Numbered from the stretch's first letter, positions 43,265-52,921 are shown. The stretch: DNA of 64,000 nucleotides from BOG-1112 sp964611335 (GCA_964611335.1 CAZSXR010000005.1:39429-103428); one strand, 5' to 3'. Numbers and translations are program-made. The notes: generated by a model not told the origin, from the letters alone.

Positions 43265-45250
43265 TTATTCCGAAACTTTGAATGCTGCTAAAATTTGTCC
43301 TGAATCAACCTGCTCTCCTTCGCTTACTTTCAATTCTTGAATGATCCCGCGGCCTTGTGCGTTGATCACAAATTCCATTTTCATAGAATCAAGTATAAAC
43401 AAAGATTGCTGATCTTCAACGGTGTCTTCTGCTTGAACCAAAATACGCAATATCCGACCAGGTACAGGGGAAAGAATTTGATTTGAGTTCTTTGCTTGGC
43501 TTCCACCCTGTGAGGCACTTTTGTTTTCAACAAATTTAGAGAATACTTTTCCATGTATCTGTATATAAAAAATGCGTTTGCTTATATCTTTTGCAGACGC
43601 ATAGAAAAAACGAGTTGCATTTTTTCTAGCTTCCCCGAAACAAATTTTTATAGGGGATTCTTGGGAAAAAATGCGTTTTTGCTCGTAAATAACCTGTATA
43701 TGTTCATCCTTTGAATTGGAATCCCCTTTCTTTCCTGAGAAAATGGATTCAATTTTTTTGCTTAAAACGGAGCTATCTTCTTCGTTTATATTTAGAAAAG
43801 AACCTCTGCTTTGAAGTTCATTTAACAAAGTTTGAGCTAAGGCGTTTAAAGAAGATTCTTTCAACTTTGAAAAAAGTTTAGGACCCTGTTTTTTGATATA
43901 ATGAGTATCGATAGGTCCTTTTCTAAACTCAGGATCTTTCAAGACTTCTTGCAGAAATTCTAGATTATTCGCGGGACCTGCAAAAAAACTTTCTTGTAAA
44001 ACTTGCAGGAGACGCTCTATTGCACTTTCTCTGTTGTCCGCGCTTACAATCAATTTAGCAATCATAGGATCGAAACGTGATGTGACTTCATCTACAGTAT
44101 CAATACCAATATCCCAACGGACCCCAGGTCCAAAGAAAGGAATAAAACTAAAAATTTTTCCTGGTGAGGGGAAAAAATTTTGTGAAGGATCTTCTGCATA
44201 AAGACGAACTTCAATAGAATGCCCGCGAGCTTTTAAATGTTTAAATGCATCAGGTACAGATTCTCCTTGCCCCACACGAATCTGCCATTCTACGAGGTCT
44301 AAACCAAAAACACTCTCAGTGACGGGATGTTCCACTTGAAGGCGAGTGTTCATTTCCAGAAAGAAAAAATCTTGTATATCTTTACTGCGAGAATTTTCAG
44401 ACCAATCTAATAAAAACTCGATGGTCCCACAGGAGCTGTACCCAACTTCTTTACTCAGAAGCAGAGCATACTTATACAAACTTTCGCGAGTCTTTTCAGT
44501 CAGTCCTAAAGCAGGAGCTTCTTCAAGAATCTTCTGATAACGTCTTTGAAGTGAACAATCTCGGTCTCCGATCGTTATAAGATTTCCTTGGAGATCGCCA
44601 AGAATTTGCACTTCAATATGCCTAGATTGAGAAATGCAACGTTCGAGCAAGAGGGTACCATCACCGAAAGCATTCAAAGCTTCTGAAAATGCTTGTTGCG
44701 CTTTTACATATAGCTCTTTGCGAGACTCTGCTACACGCATTCCCTTCCCACCACCACCCTTTGCAGCTTTGAGCAATATAGGATAGCCAATTTTATCCGC
44801 AAGTTTGATCAAATGAGCTTCCTCTACGTCGGTAGGAACGCTCACACCTTGTATGCAAGGAACTCCAAGTTTAATTGCTAAACTTCTTGCATCCGATTTA
44901 TGTGCCATAGCTTTTATAGCTTTAGGAGGAGGGCCGAGCCAAATCAATTTTGCATCGAGAACTTTTTGTGCAAAATGCTCATTCTCGGAAAGAAATCCAT
45001 ATCCAGGATGTATAGCATCAGCTCCTGATTGCTTTGCAAAAGCAATCATCAGATCTCCGTCGAGAAAGAGAGAAACTGATTCATTTTCAACGAAAATAAA
45101 TTCGTCAATAAGACCAGATAAAAATGCGGGAGTTTCTTTTTTCCCACTTATGCAGGACGTGCTTATCCCCATACGTTTTGCAGTGAGAGCAACCCTTCTG
45201 CAAATGTCTCCTCGATTTGCGATAAATATTTTTCGAATAATCCGCTTCAT
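43265..45250 (-). CDS. Acyl-CoA carboxylase alpha subunit (biotin carboxylase-BCCP), methylcrotonyl- or geranyl-CoA type
   Basis: 661 aa. Biotin carboxylase part: IANRGDICRRVALTAKRMG, ATP-grasp KAAKGGGGKGMRV, EMNTRLQVEHPVTE. Middle BT linker, then a C-terminal biotinyl domain with the modified Lys near residue 624 in LDSMKMEFV. A TTG frame begins at 45262, but the ATG at 45250 overlaps the hydratase stop as TGATG. With the beta subunit at 48103 it forms an ATP-dependent carboxylase of branched enoyl-CoA, as LiuD/MccA or AtuF. Confidence 0.9.
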   Translation of the reverse strand: MKRIIRKIFIANRGDICRRVALTAKRMGISTSCISGKKETPAFLSGLIDEFIFVENESVSLFLDGDLMIAFAKQSGADAIHPGYGFLSENEHFAQKVLDAKLIWLGPPPKAIKAMAHKSDARSLAIKLGVPCIQGVSVPTDVEEAHLIKLADKIGYPILLKAAKGGGGKGMRVAESRKELYVKAQQAFSEALNAFGDGTLLLERCISQSRHIEVQILGDLQGNLITIGDRDCSLQRRYQKILEEAPALGLTEKTRESLYKYALLLSKEVGYSSCGTIEFLLDWSENSRSKDIQDFFFLEMNTRLQVEHPVTESVFGLDLVEWQIRVGQGESVPDAFKHLKARGHSIEVRLYAEDPSQNFFPSPGKIFSFIPFFGPGVRWDIGIDTVDEVTSRFDPMIAKLIVSADNRESAIERLLQVLQESFFAGPANNLEFLQEVLKDPEFRKGPIDTHYIKKQGPKLFSKLKESSLNALAQTLLNELQSRGSFLNINEEDSSVLSKKIESIFSGKKGDSNSKDEHIQVIYEQKRIFSQESPIKICFGEARKNATRFFYASAKDISKRIFYIQIHGKVFSKFVENKSASQGGSQAKNSNQILSPVPGRILRILVQAEDTVEDQQSLFILDSMKMEFVINAQGRGIIQELKVSEGEQVDSGQILAAFKVSE

Positions 45251-46065
45251 CACAGCGCCCAATCATCAGGAAGAGTTTGTACCCAATAGGGTTTAGTTTT
45301 ATTTAATATAGCACTCAAACCTTTTTGCCCTTCTTCTCCTGTTCTTGCTTTTGCAATAGCCTCTGTACATGTAAGCTGCATTCTGGGATTTTTAAAGGCT
45401 CTTAACAGATGCTTAAACTCCTTTTGAGCTTGAGGTCCCCCTTTTAAAATCTCTTGCACAACTTCTCTAACTACATGTGAAAATTGCTCCTGTGACGCTA
45501 TTTTATTCACAAGCCCTACCCTGAGTGCCTCTTCGCAGGAGAAGGCTTCTGCAGTTAAACCAAAGTGAACCAAAGAAGATCGACCAATTTTGTCTAACAA
45601 ATAAGGGACAATCATGGCAGGTAGAAGTCCCACTCGTACTTCTTTCAAAGAGAAGGAACTTTCTATGGATGCAATTCCAATATCACAGCAAGCGATAAGA
45701 CCAAGTCCTCCTCCTGCTGTGTTTCCGTGGATTACGGCAATAGTTGGGAAAGGGATTTCAGCAAGAGCTTCAAAAACTTTTGCAAGGTTTTGCGCGTCAG
45801 AAATATTCTCTTCATAAGACATTTTTGCTGAAGCCTTCATCCAATGCAGATCTGCTCCTGAGCAAAAATGCTTTCCATTCCCCCGAAGAATAAGAAGTCG
45901 ACATGTGCTTCTCTTCTTTACGCTTTCGAAGTTGTCTAAAAGATCATGAATCATATCTTCATTCAAAGCATTGGCTTTATCTGGTCTGTTCAGTGTTATG
46001 AGGGCTATTTCATAGTCCTGTCTTGCCTCAATTTTTTGAAACTCTAAAAGTACAGATGTATTCAT
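45250..46065 (-). CDS. Enoyl-CoA hydratase, probable methylglutaconyl-CoA hydratase
   Basis: 271 aa crotonase-fold protein: GNGKHFCSGADLHWM and NTAGGGLGLIACCDIGIA form the oxyanion-hole motifs, and SLKEVRVGLLPAMIVPYLL follows. Position between the carboxylase subunits suggests hydration of the carboxylated product, as LiuC in leucine/isovalerate breakdown or AtuE in terpene breakdown. AGAGGA precedes the ATG. Confidence 0.88.
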   Translation of the reverse strand: MNTSVLLEFQKIEARQDYEIALITLNRPDKANALNEDMIHDLLDNFESVKKRSTCRLLILRGNGKHFCSGADLHWMKASAKMSYEENISDAQNLAKVFEALAEIPFPTIAVIHGNTAGGGLGLIACCDIGIASIESSFSLKEVRVGLLPAMIVPYLLDKIGRSSLVHFGLTAEAFSCEEALRVGLVNKIASQEQFSHVVREVVQEILKGGPQAQKEFKHLLRAFKNPRMQLTCTEAIAKARTGEEGQKGLSAILNKTKPYWVQTLPDDWAL

Positions 46066-46128
46066 TACTTCCTCTATTCATGAAACTTCGTATTGTGCGT
46101 CGCCTTCCTTCCCATCCTCTCGCGTGAA

Positions 46129-46179
46129 AGTCTGAGCGAAGAGAAGACGAAGTCGAGAGACCTCCAGTTAACTCTCGCG
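46129..46179. repeat. Dispersed 51-bp repeat, copy B
   Basis: Counterpart of 41235-41285. It is preceded by a further CTCTCGCG at 46117-46124, so this copy is bracketed by direct CTCTCGCG repeats, and CTCTCG can pair with the internal CGAGAG. It fills most of the spacer between the AtuA-like and hydratase genes. Confidence 0.55.
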
Positions 46180-46202
46180 TCTTACCAGTTGGGCAAATAT
46201 TA

Positions 46203-48011
46203 TCAACTCTTCAAGACGCTAAACGGAACAAAAATCTTCTGCCTCAAAAGAGCCTGAGAAAAAGTCTTCCCCTGTGCATCTGCACGTAAAGAGCGACTCC
46301 CACCTCCACCTAAACTTTGTTCAAGAAGAAAATTCAAACCTTGCAAAGCATCCAATCTAAACCGAGTTACCTGACCTGCACAAAATTCCTGAAACAAATT
46401 TTTAATTCTCTGTGCGGTTAAGTGATTTTTCAAAAACTCATAAGCCTGTGCATTGCGAGCAATCACTCCTATATTGACGGTATCTCCTTTGTCACCACTG
46501 CGTGCTAAACAGATTTGTTCAAAGTAAACCCACTCTCCTTTTTCAACGTCTTTGTAATCGAAAGTTTCTTCTAAAGTTTTATCCGCAAACTTTGCTAACT
46601 GATCGGAACTAGGGCTTGCTTTATAATTTCCTATAACCTGCTCGCTGAAAATCAACTCCTCACCGTTGCTAGCAATTCTTGCATGAACCAAATTCTTAGG
46701 CATAAGAGCAGGCCAATAACTCACAACGCTGTGAATTTTTCCTATGCCATCACTCAACACAGTAACGCCAGGAGGGCCGCTTAAAATAAGGGCTGAAATC
46801 AACTTGCGGAATGTTTTCAAATCACCTTCGGAGCGAGATCTAACATTGAGACGTAGTAAAACTTCGCTTGCCTCGTCTTGATGTCCTAAGGAGCGATGGC
46901 ATGCATTCCATCCTAAATAATCAGTACTGCTTTCCACGAAAGATGAAACTTTGCAACGCTTCCAAAAAATCTTGGCAAAAGTTTCAGCTTTTTTTCGTGC
47001 GTGAGGACCTGAAATCAAAATGCAACCGCTGCATTTAAATCCATCTTTGTAGGCCATCGAAACTTTGTAAAAAGGAGTTGGTTCGTAGCCTTTAATCCCA
47101 CTCACATGTACTTTATTTGTTTCTAAAGCTTTTAATTGCACCGTTGAGAAATCTGCGACAACATCCGGAGTAATATATGAATGGGGATCTCCCATTTCGT
47201 AAAATAATTGTTCGCGAACAGTATCGATACTGACAAGACCACCCGTGTTTTCATGCTTTGTGATGACAAAAGAACCGTCTTCACTCATTTCTACAAATGG
47301 AAAACCGATCTCATCATAAGTCGGAACTTTTTCCCAATCTGAAAAATTCCCTCCACTTACCTGTGTTCCACATTCAATCAAATGACCCGCTATAATTCCG
47401 CTTGCTAGCTTGTTCCAATCTCTTTCAGACCAGTTGAATTCATAAATCATGGGAGCAAGTGTGATTCCTGTATCGGTCACTCTGCCTGTGATGATGATGT
47501 CAGGATTCCATTTGCGTAAAGCTTCCACAACAGGCATCGCACCGAAATAAACATTCGCAGCTTCAAGTTGATTTTTTACAGAAGAGAAATCTTCTCCTGT
47601 TTCCATGTTGACAAATTGTGCGCCTTTTTTTTCCAACTCGTCGATCTCGCTCAGAATGTTGTCACCATAGACAACGGCTATTTTAGGATTCAAACCTAAA
47701 CTTTGTGCCATGTCTTGAATAGCTTTTGCGCAAGACTTCGGATTGATACCCCCTGCGTTTGTTATGAGTTTTGTCTTGTTTTTTAGAAGTTGAGGAAGTA
47801 CTTCCTTTAACATCGAAACGATGTCATAAGCGTACCCTTTTGTGGGGTCCGAGGAATATTGTTTTTGCATAATAGACATTGTGATTTCTGCAAGGAAGTC
47901 GATACTTATATAATCAAGATGCCCCCTTTCAACCTGTCGTTTCAGCGCAAAAGGATCATCACCCCAAAAACCACCAGCATTTCCAATTTTGAGCGTCTTT
48001 GTTCGACTCAT
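46203..48011 (-). CDS. AtuA-like DUF1446 protein
   Basis: 602 aa. Conserved N-terminus LKIGNAGGFWGDDPFALKRQ, ITNAGGINPKSC, PDIIITGRVTDTGITLAPMI, and C-terminal domain with LARSGDKGDTVNIGVIARN. Family members occur in acyclic terpene (atu) and branched-chain acyl degradation clusters; biochemical role undefined. The frame runs to 48173, inside the beta-subunit gene, but AAGGA sits about 7 nt before the ATG at 48011, the true start. Confidence 0.85.
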   Translation of the reverse strand: MSRTKTLKIGNAGGFWGDDPFALKRQVERGHLDYISIDFLAEITMSIMQKQYSSDPTKGYAYDIVSMLKEVLPQLLKNKTKLITNAGGINPKSCAKAIQDMAQSLGLNPKIAVVYGDNILSEIDELEKKGAQFVNMETGEDFSSVKNQLEAANVYFGAMPVVEALRKWNPDIIITGRVTDTGITLAPMIYEFNWSERDWNKLASGIIAGHLIECGTQVSGGNFSDWEKVPTYDEIGFPFVEMSEDGSFVITKHENTGGLVSIDTVREQLFYEMGDPHSYITPDVVADFSTVQLKALETNKVHVSGIKGYEPTPFYKVSMAYKDGFKCSGCILISGPHARKKAETFAKIFWKRCKVSSFVESSTDYLGWNACHRSLGHQDEASEVLLRLNVRSRSEGDLKTFRKLISALILSGPPGVTVLSDGIGKIHSVVSYWPALMPKNLVHARIASNGEELIFSEQVIGNYKASPSSDQLAKFADKTLEETFDYKDVEKGEWVYFEQICLARSGDKGDTVNIGVIARNAQAYEFLKNHLTAQRIKNLFQEFCAGQVTRFRLDALQGLNFLLEQSLGGGGSRSLRADAQGKTFSQALLRQKIFVPFSVLKS

Positions 48012-48102
48012 TATCTTTCCTTTTTTTGAACAACAAGAATCAGTAACACCATCAAAAAAAAGAGGCTTTGGAACTCTTTGTCCCCATTCCGTCAAAGCTA
48101 AA

Positions 48103-49707
48103 TTACATGCGAAAAATCCCAAATTTTGTTTTTGGCCACTCATAGTGCAAAGTTGAAGCAAGAACTTTCGCAATTACATCTCGGCTGTTTCTAGGATCAA
48201 TGATCCCATCATCCCAAAGACGAGCGCTTGCATAATACGAATCACCTTCTTTCTCATATTTTTTTTGAATTTTGCTTTTCAACAGCTCTTCATCTTCTTT
48301 TGCGAATATTTCTTTTTTAGCTTTAAGTTGTTGTTCTTTTATAACAGCAAGAACATCAGCAGCCTGTTGCCCTCCCATCACGGAAATACGTGAAGAAGGC
48401 CATGTAAAAAGATAGTTCGGGTCAAATGCTCGACCACACATTCCGTAATTTCCAGCTCCGAAACTTCCGCCTATGATCATCGTAATTTTGGGAACCCCTG
48501 CATTCGCAACTGCATGCACAAGTTTTGCTCCATGCTTTGCAATTCCTTGATGCTCATATTTTTTTCCAACCATAAAACCTGTTATGTTTTGTAGAAACAC
48601 GAGGGGAATATTTTCTTGACAACAGAGTTCTATGAAATGAGTTCCTTTCAGTGAGCTTTCGGAAAACAAAACGCCATTGTTTCCTAAAATTCCGACAGGA
48701 ATACCCTTAATGTGAGCAAATCCACAAACTAAAGTTGGTCCCCACTCTTTCTTAAATTCAAAAAATTCTGATGAATCGACGATGCGTGCAATAATTTCTT
48801 TGATATCGTAGGATTTCGTAAGTTCCGTAGGTAATATTCCCAATATGTCATCCGCATCATAGGCAGGTTCTTCGGATTCTTTGAGAAGAACAGGAGCATG
48901 AGATCGTTTTCCCAAACGTGAGATGATGTCGCGCATAAGCAATAGAGCATGCTCATCGTTCTCTGCTAAATGATCGGCAACTCCACTGATGGAAGTATGT
49001 ACATAAGCTCCACCCAACTCTTCTGCTGTAACGCTTGCTCCTGTTGCTGCTTTTACAAGAGGAGGGCCTGCCAGAAATATAGTTCCAGTATTTTGTACAA
49101 TAATACACTGGTCACTCATTGCGGGAATATAAGCGCCACCTGCAGTGCAAAATCCATGAACAACGGATAATTGAGGAATCCCTTCTGCACTCATACGTGC
49201 CTGGTTGTAGAAAATTCTTCCGAAGTGATCCCGATCAGGAAAAACCTCATCTTGCATTGGTAAAAATGCACCGCCAGAATCTACGAGGTACACACAAGGC
49301 AGTTTGTTTTTTTGTGCAATTTCTTGTGCTCTGAGGTGTTTTTTTACTGTGATGGGATAGTAAGTTCCACCTTTTACAGTTTGATCATTTGCAACAATCA
49401 TGCAAATGCGACCATGAATCTGACCAAGTCCAGTTACAATACCACCGGAAGGAACAAGATCCTCATACAATTCATGCCCAGCTAAAGTAGATAATTCCAG
49501 AAACTCACTTTCAGAATCGATAAGAGCGGTAATGCGTTCTCGTGCGGTTAGCTTACCTCGATCTTTCTGTTGTTGTATAGCTGCTGAGCCGCCTCCTAAT
49601 TGTGTTTGTTCAACAATCTTTCGGAATTTCTCGACTGTTTTTAAATGAAAAGCATGCTGTTTTTTAAATTGAGGATCTTGAGTTCGGATGTTGCTTATGA
49701 GCTTCAT
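48103..49707 (-). CDS. Acyl-CoA carboxylase beta (carboxyltransferase) subunit
   Basis: 534 aa, LiuB/MccB or AtuC type. Motifs: GGGSAAIQQQKDRGKLTARERI, VYLVDSGGAFLPMQDEVFPD, FCTAGGAYIPAMSDQ, QNITGFMVGKKYE and SFGAGNYGMCGRAFDP. Transfers CO2 from biotin on the alpha subunit to a branched enoyl-CoA. First gene of the beta - AtuA-like - hydratase - alpha cluster. No isovaleryl-CoA or citronellyl-CoA dehydrogenase is adjacent, so methylcrotonyl versus geranyl specificity remains open. Confidence 0.9.
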   Translation of the reverse strand: MKLISNIRTQDPQFKKQHAFHLKTVEKFRKIVEQTQLGGGSAAIQQQKDRGKLTARERITALIDSESEFLELSTLAGHELYEDLVPSGGIVTGLGQIHGRICMIVANDQTVKGGTYYPITVKKHLRAQEIAQKNKLPCVYLVDSGGAFLPMQDEVFPDRDHFGRIFYNQARMSAEGIPQLSVVHGFCTAGGAYIPAMSDQCIIVQNTGTIFLAGPPLVKAATGASVTAEELGGAYVHTSISGVADHLAENDEHALLLMRDIISRLGKRSHAPVLLKESEEPAYDADDILGILPTELTKSYDIKEIIARIVDSSEFFEFKKEWGPTLVCGFAHIKGIPVGILGNNGVLFSESSLKGTHFIELCCQENIPLVFLQNITGFMVGKKYEHQGIAKHGAKLVHAVANAGVPKITMIIGGSFGAGNYGMCGRAFDPNYLFTWPSSRISVMGGQQAADVLAVIKEQQLKAKKEIFAKEDEELLKSKIQKKYEKEGDSYYASARLWDDGIIDPRNSRDVIAKVLASTLHYEWPKTKFGIFRM

Positions 49708-49740
49708 GAAAAATTCTCCGAATAGGAAAAGTTGAGCACA

Positions 49741-50430
49741 TCAGACTTGAAAGGGTGTTAAATCCGTCCATGTTTCTAAATGTGCAGCCTCCTCTCCAAG
49801 CAATTCTTTCAAAACTAAACCCGTTACTTTCACGTCACCTATAGATCTATGTCGTGCTTCAAATTCAAAACCATAAAATTCAGCTAAAGAATCCAAACTT
49901 TTGCGCTCCAATTGAGATAAATACTCACGAGCCATTTTAAGCGTACAAAAGACGGGCCATTCGATATCAATTCCCTGACGCAGGCATTCCGCTTTCAAAA
50001 AACCCATATCGAAACTCGCATTATGTGCAACTAAAAGTGAGCCTTCGATGAAATTAAGAAAGCGAGGCAATATCTCTTGTATTGTAGGTTTTCCTATAAG
50101 CATATCGGGACTTATACCCGTCATACGTTGCACAAGATCCGATATAGGAAAGGGACATGCAATCAGAGAAGAGAATTCTTCAACAGGTTCCAGGTTCAAA
50201 TATTTAATCGCACCAACTTCTATAATGCGGTCTCTATTGGAATCCAACCCAGTTGTTTCAAAGTCGAAAATTACAAAGGGATAATTGCGAAAACGAGAAA
50301 AGGGGTCGATGCGAAAACGTAAAGAACGTCTCAACATCAAATCTTCTACAAGGTCATTTGTATTTTCATTTTTAATCGGATAAAAAACCGACTTGAATAC
50401 GGAAAGATCCAATCCCATCAGCTGTGTCAT
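49741..50430 (-). CDS. DEDDh 3'-5' exonuclease, DnaQ/PolC-epsilon-like
   Basis: 229 aa. Exo I FVIFDFETTGLDSNRDRIIEVG, Exo II VAHNASFDMGFLK and Exo III HRSIGDVKVTG, completing the D-E-D-H-D set. Could be a proofreading epsilon-type or stand-alone exonuclease. ATGA overlap with the upstream CFI-box gene makes them co-translated. Confidence 0.88.
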   Translation of the reverse strand: MTQLMGLDLSVFKSVFYPIKNENTNDLVEDLMLRRSLRFRIDPFSRFRNYPFVIFDFETTGLDSNRDRIIEVGAIKYLNLEPVEEFSSLIACPFPISDLVQRMTGISPDMLIGKPTIQEILPRFLNFIEGSLLVAHNASFDMGFLKAECLRQGIDIEWPVFCTLKMAREYLSQLERKSLDSLAEFYGFEFEARHRSIGDVKVTGLVLKELLGEEAAHLETWTDLTPFQV

Positions 50431-51896
50431 ACAAACTTTCTACGGCGTATCCAGATAACAGAAGCGCATAACATTAAACATCCCAATAAACTTAACCACG
50501 GATACTCGAGTGATTCCTGAAGTGCATAAAGAAAAAACGCAATAGGATACAAAAGCGTTCGTACAGTTACTTGTAAAAAGGGAGAAACCTTAATGAGATC
50601 TGCAAAAGGCTGACTGTGATTATAATAAAATTCTACGAAATCATGCCCAAGTTTAGTGCGTTCTAAAATGTGATCGCGTCCCCATCTAAAAATATCAACA
50701 TCTTTAGCAAGCGGTGAACCATAAGCTGCAGACACAATAAAGCATCGAGGGTCCCCTTGTCTCGCTTCATCTCCACCATTCGCTTCTGTGAGTGAGAATG
50801 TTTGAATAGGGGTTCCTTGAAGGCATTCCTGTTGAACTCCCCTCTGATACTGAATGGCAACGGTATATGTTTCATCGGGGGTTAGCCCTGTAATAGTGTA
50901 ACTTCCATTATTATCTTGCAAGGAAAAGGACTGAATCATGGCGTTACCTGATTGCTTGTCTGAAATCCAGGAAGTGTTACCCGAACTACAACTGATGCAA
51001 TCCCCTCCTCCTTGGAAGTTGGAATTAAAGAAACAGCTTGTGTCTTCGGTATAATTGGAAGAATTTCCTGCAACAAACGCATCGAGTGGGACATTAACAG
51101 CATCAGGGGTGAAAACCATAATCAAGACTTTAGAGGGCGTTTGGTTTATAGCAGGATTGCTTGTAGGTGTATAATCTACACTTTCAGGTTCCCATGAGAG
51201 TACCAATGATTTATTTGTAGATGTGAGCTTAAAGTTGACAGGTGCAGCATCGGGAGAAGAGAAAATCTGTTGAACATCTGTTGTTTTTTTTGTGTTGTAT
51301 GAAGTCGCATCTTTTACTGGATCTGCATAAGTTCCATTTGCATACTGAACAAATTGCGCCCCTACGGTAAGAATTGCAGGATTAGGTGCTCCTGCTTTTG
51401 ATTGATCCCCTATAGTTAAAATATCGGAAAATGTTTGTACGGGTGAATAGTTGGTGTTGGAATAGATATTAATATTATACGTAATCTTATTCGCAAATGT
51501 CGTCGCACTAGTTTGGCTTGAAGTGATCTTGCCACCGTTGGAAATATAGTCCCAATAGAAGTAGGGATTCACATTGTTTGTTGATAAAGAATTTCCGTTA
51601 TTGCTTGAACTTAATTGAGGACTGTTAAGAATGGGAAGAGTGTTTGTAAATTTTGTAAAAGTAATAGCAAGATTGTTTTGTAGATCGTTCGGGTCTAGAG
51701 ATTTTACCTGATTATTGCTAGTCTGTGAGGCGTTATAAATAACTCCGCTAATCTCAACTTTCAGGTTTACCCTGTTCCAATTCCCATTAGCGTCGGTATA
51801 TATAGTGTAACTAGTGATTTCAACCTGCTGCGCATAAAGAGAACTTGTCAGAAATAAAAACAAACTGCTTAAAAGAACCTTCACGGTATTCCTCAT
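50427..51896 (-). CDS. Secreted CFI-box-CTERM-type protein
   Basis: 489 aa. Signal peptide (KVLLSSLFLFLTSSLYAQ), long Asn/Ser/Thr-rich beta-type region with a fibronectin-III-like unit (NFKLTSTNKSLVLSWEPE; SYTITGLTPDETYTVAIQY), a Cys-rich stretch (CFFNSN, GGDCISCSS), and the C-terminal CFI-box domain starting CFIVSAAYGSPLAKDV and including FVEFYYNHSQPFADLI. It ends with a hydrophobic helix and RRRKFV. Probably surface-anchored or exported. GTG at 51884 has AGGAAT just upstream and begins exactly at the signal peptide, so it may be the real start. Confidence 0.8.
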   Translation of the reverse strand: MRNTVKVLLSSLFLFLTSSLYAQQVEITSYTIYTDANGNWNRVNLKVEISGVIYNASQTSNNQVKSLDPNDLQNNLAITFTKFTNTLPILNSPQLSSSNNGNSLSTNNVNPYFYWDYISNGGKITSSQTSATTFANKITYNINIYSNTNYSPVQTFSDILTIGDQSKAGAPNPAILTVGAQFVQYANGTYADPVKDATSYNTKKTTDVQQIFSSPDAAPVNFKLTSTNKSLVLSWEPESVDYTPTSNPAINQTPSKVLIMVFTPDAVNVPLDAFVAGNSSNYTEDTSCFFNSNFQGGGDCISCSSGNTSWISDKQSGNAMIQSFSLQDNNGSYTITGLTPDETYTVAIQYQRGVQQECLQGTPIQTFSLTEANGGDEARQGDPRCFIVSAAYGSPLAKDVDIFRWGRDHILERTKLGHDFVEFYYNHSQPFADLIKVSPFLQVTVRTLLYPIAFFLYALQESLEYPWLSLLGCLMLCASVIWIRRRKFV

Positions 51897-52070
51897 TCGC
51901 TATAAATACTTAATAATCAAGGACTCGACTATTAGACCATGATTAGACTGGGTCTGAGAAGACCTTAGTTGAGGCTGAAATTCCCAAGTCAAGGCTAGAC
52001 GAAAGCCAAAAAACTATGTTAAACAAACCCCAGCTATTTTTTATTGTGCGTTAAAATCAACGGAGTGCCC

Positions 52071-52334
52071 ATGGCAGTTCATATCAGACTTCAGCGTAAA
52101 GGAACCCTGAATCGTTCCTTTTTTCACCTAGTAGCAGCCGATCATAAGGCTCGTAGAGATGGAAATTTCATTGAGAAATTAGGATATTACGATCCAAATC
52201 CAAAAGATTCAACAATCCACATCAACCAGGAAAGACTCCAGTACTGGTTTGAGCGCGGTGCTCAGCTTTCTGATGCTGTAAAAAGTATGGTTAAAGTTCA
52301 GAAGATTAAACTTAGCCGCAAAAAAACAGCTTAG
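52071..52334 (+). CDS. rpsP: 30S ribosomal protein bS16
   Basis: 87 aa: VHIRLQRKGTLNRSFFHLVA, GNFIEKLGYYDPNP, RLQYWFERGAQLSDAVK. The frame opens at 52044, but GGAG lies 7 nt before the ATG at 52071, which gives the standard N-terminus. Heads the rpsP-rimM-trmD operon. A hairpin GGTCT/AGACC lies in the leader near 51950. Confidence 0.96.
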   Translation: MAVHIRLQRKGTLNRSFFHLVAADHKARRDGNFIEKLGYYDPNPKDSTIHINQERLQYWFERGAQLSDAVKSMVKVQKIKLSRKKTA

Positions 52335-52339
52335 GCCTC

Positions 52340-52825
52340 ATGACGAATTGGAAAAGCATAGGAAAGGTCGGTTCAGCCCAAGGGTTGAGCGGATCCTTTT
52401 TTTTGGTCGGAAATCGAGACCATGACCCCTCTGGTGAGGACCTCGTAATCGGCGAGGATCCGAGCTGTGGCATTCCCGTATACCTCGACACAAAAAAATA
52501 TGTCCAGGGACAGTGGGTTCTCAAACTCCGTGGAATTGAAGACCGAAAGGCTCTCGAAGACATTCGAGGTCAAGCGCTGTGGATCGACGCTGGTGAGGAC
52601 ATATCCAACCCTCTTGTAGGTCTTGAGGTTGTGGATAGGAACAACTTCAAAATTGGTAAAGTTGTTGAAGTCACTAACCATGGCGCAAGTGACATTGTCG
52701 TTATTGAAAATGAAGCAAATAAATTTGTAGATCTGCCACTCATAGCAGATTTTTTTATTCTCCCTCCCACAGACTTTCTAAAACTCCAGATTCCACAAAG
52801 TGATTTCGAAGATCTCTGGTACTAG
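52340..52825 (+). CDS. rimM: Ribosome maturation factor RimM
   Basis: 161 aa. N-domain SIGKVGSAQGLSGSFFLVG, LRGIEDRKALEDIRGQALWI, and PRC-barrel DIVVIENEANKFVDLPLIADFF. Needed for 30S head maturation; 5 bp after rpsP as usual. Confidence 0.93.
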   Translation: MTNWKSIGKVGSAQGLSGSFFLVGNRDHDPSGEDLVIGEDPSCGIPVYLDTKKYVQGQWVLKLRGIEDRKALEDIRGQALWIDAGEDISNPLVGLEVVDRNNFKIGKVVEVTNHGASDIVVIENEANKFVDLPLIADFFILPPTDFLKLQIPQSDFEDLWY

Positions 52826-52845
52826 CTACCAAGAAGGGAGAGGGA

Positions 52846-52886
52846 GGTTTGGAGGGGCGAGGAGGGAACCGTCGCTCCTCCAAGAC
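52846..52886 (+). promoter_or_regulatory. Purine-rich imperfect hairpin between rimM and trmD
   Basis: TTTGGAGGGGCGAGG and CGTCGCTCCTCCAAG pair imperfectly with a short loop; a GGGAGAGGGAGG tract precedes it. No T-run follows, so it is more likely an RNA structure or processing site between co-transcribed genes than a terminator. Confidence 0.5.
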
Positions 52887-52921
52887 TATGGGTAACCACA
52901 GGACAGTGGATTATTATCAGT

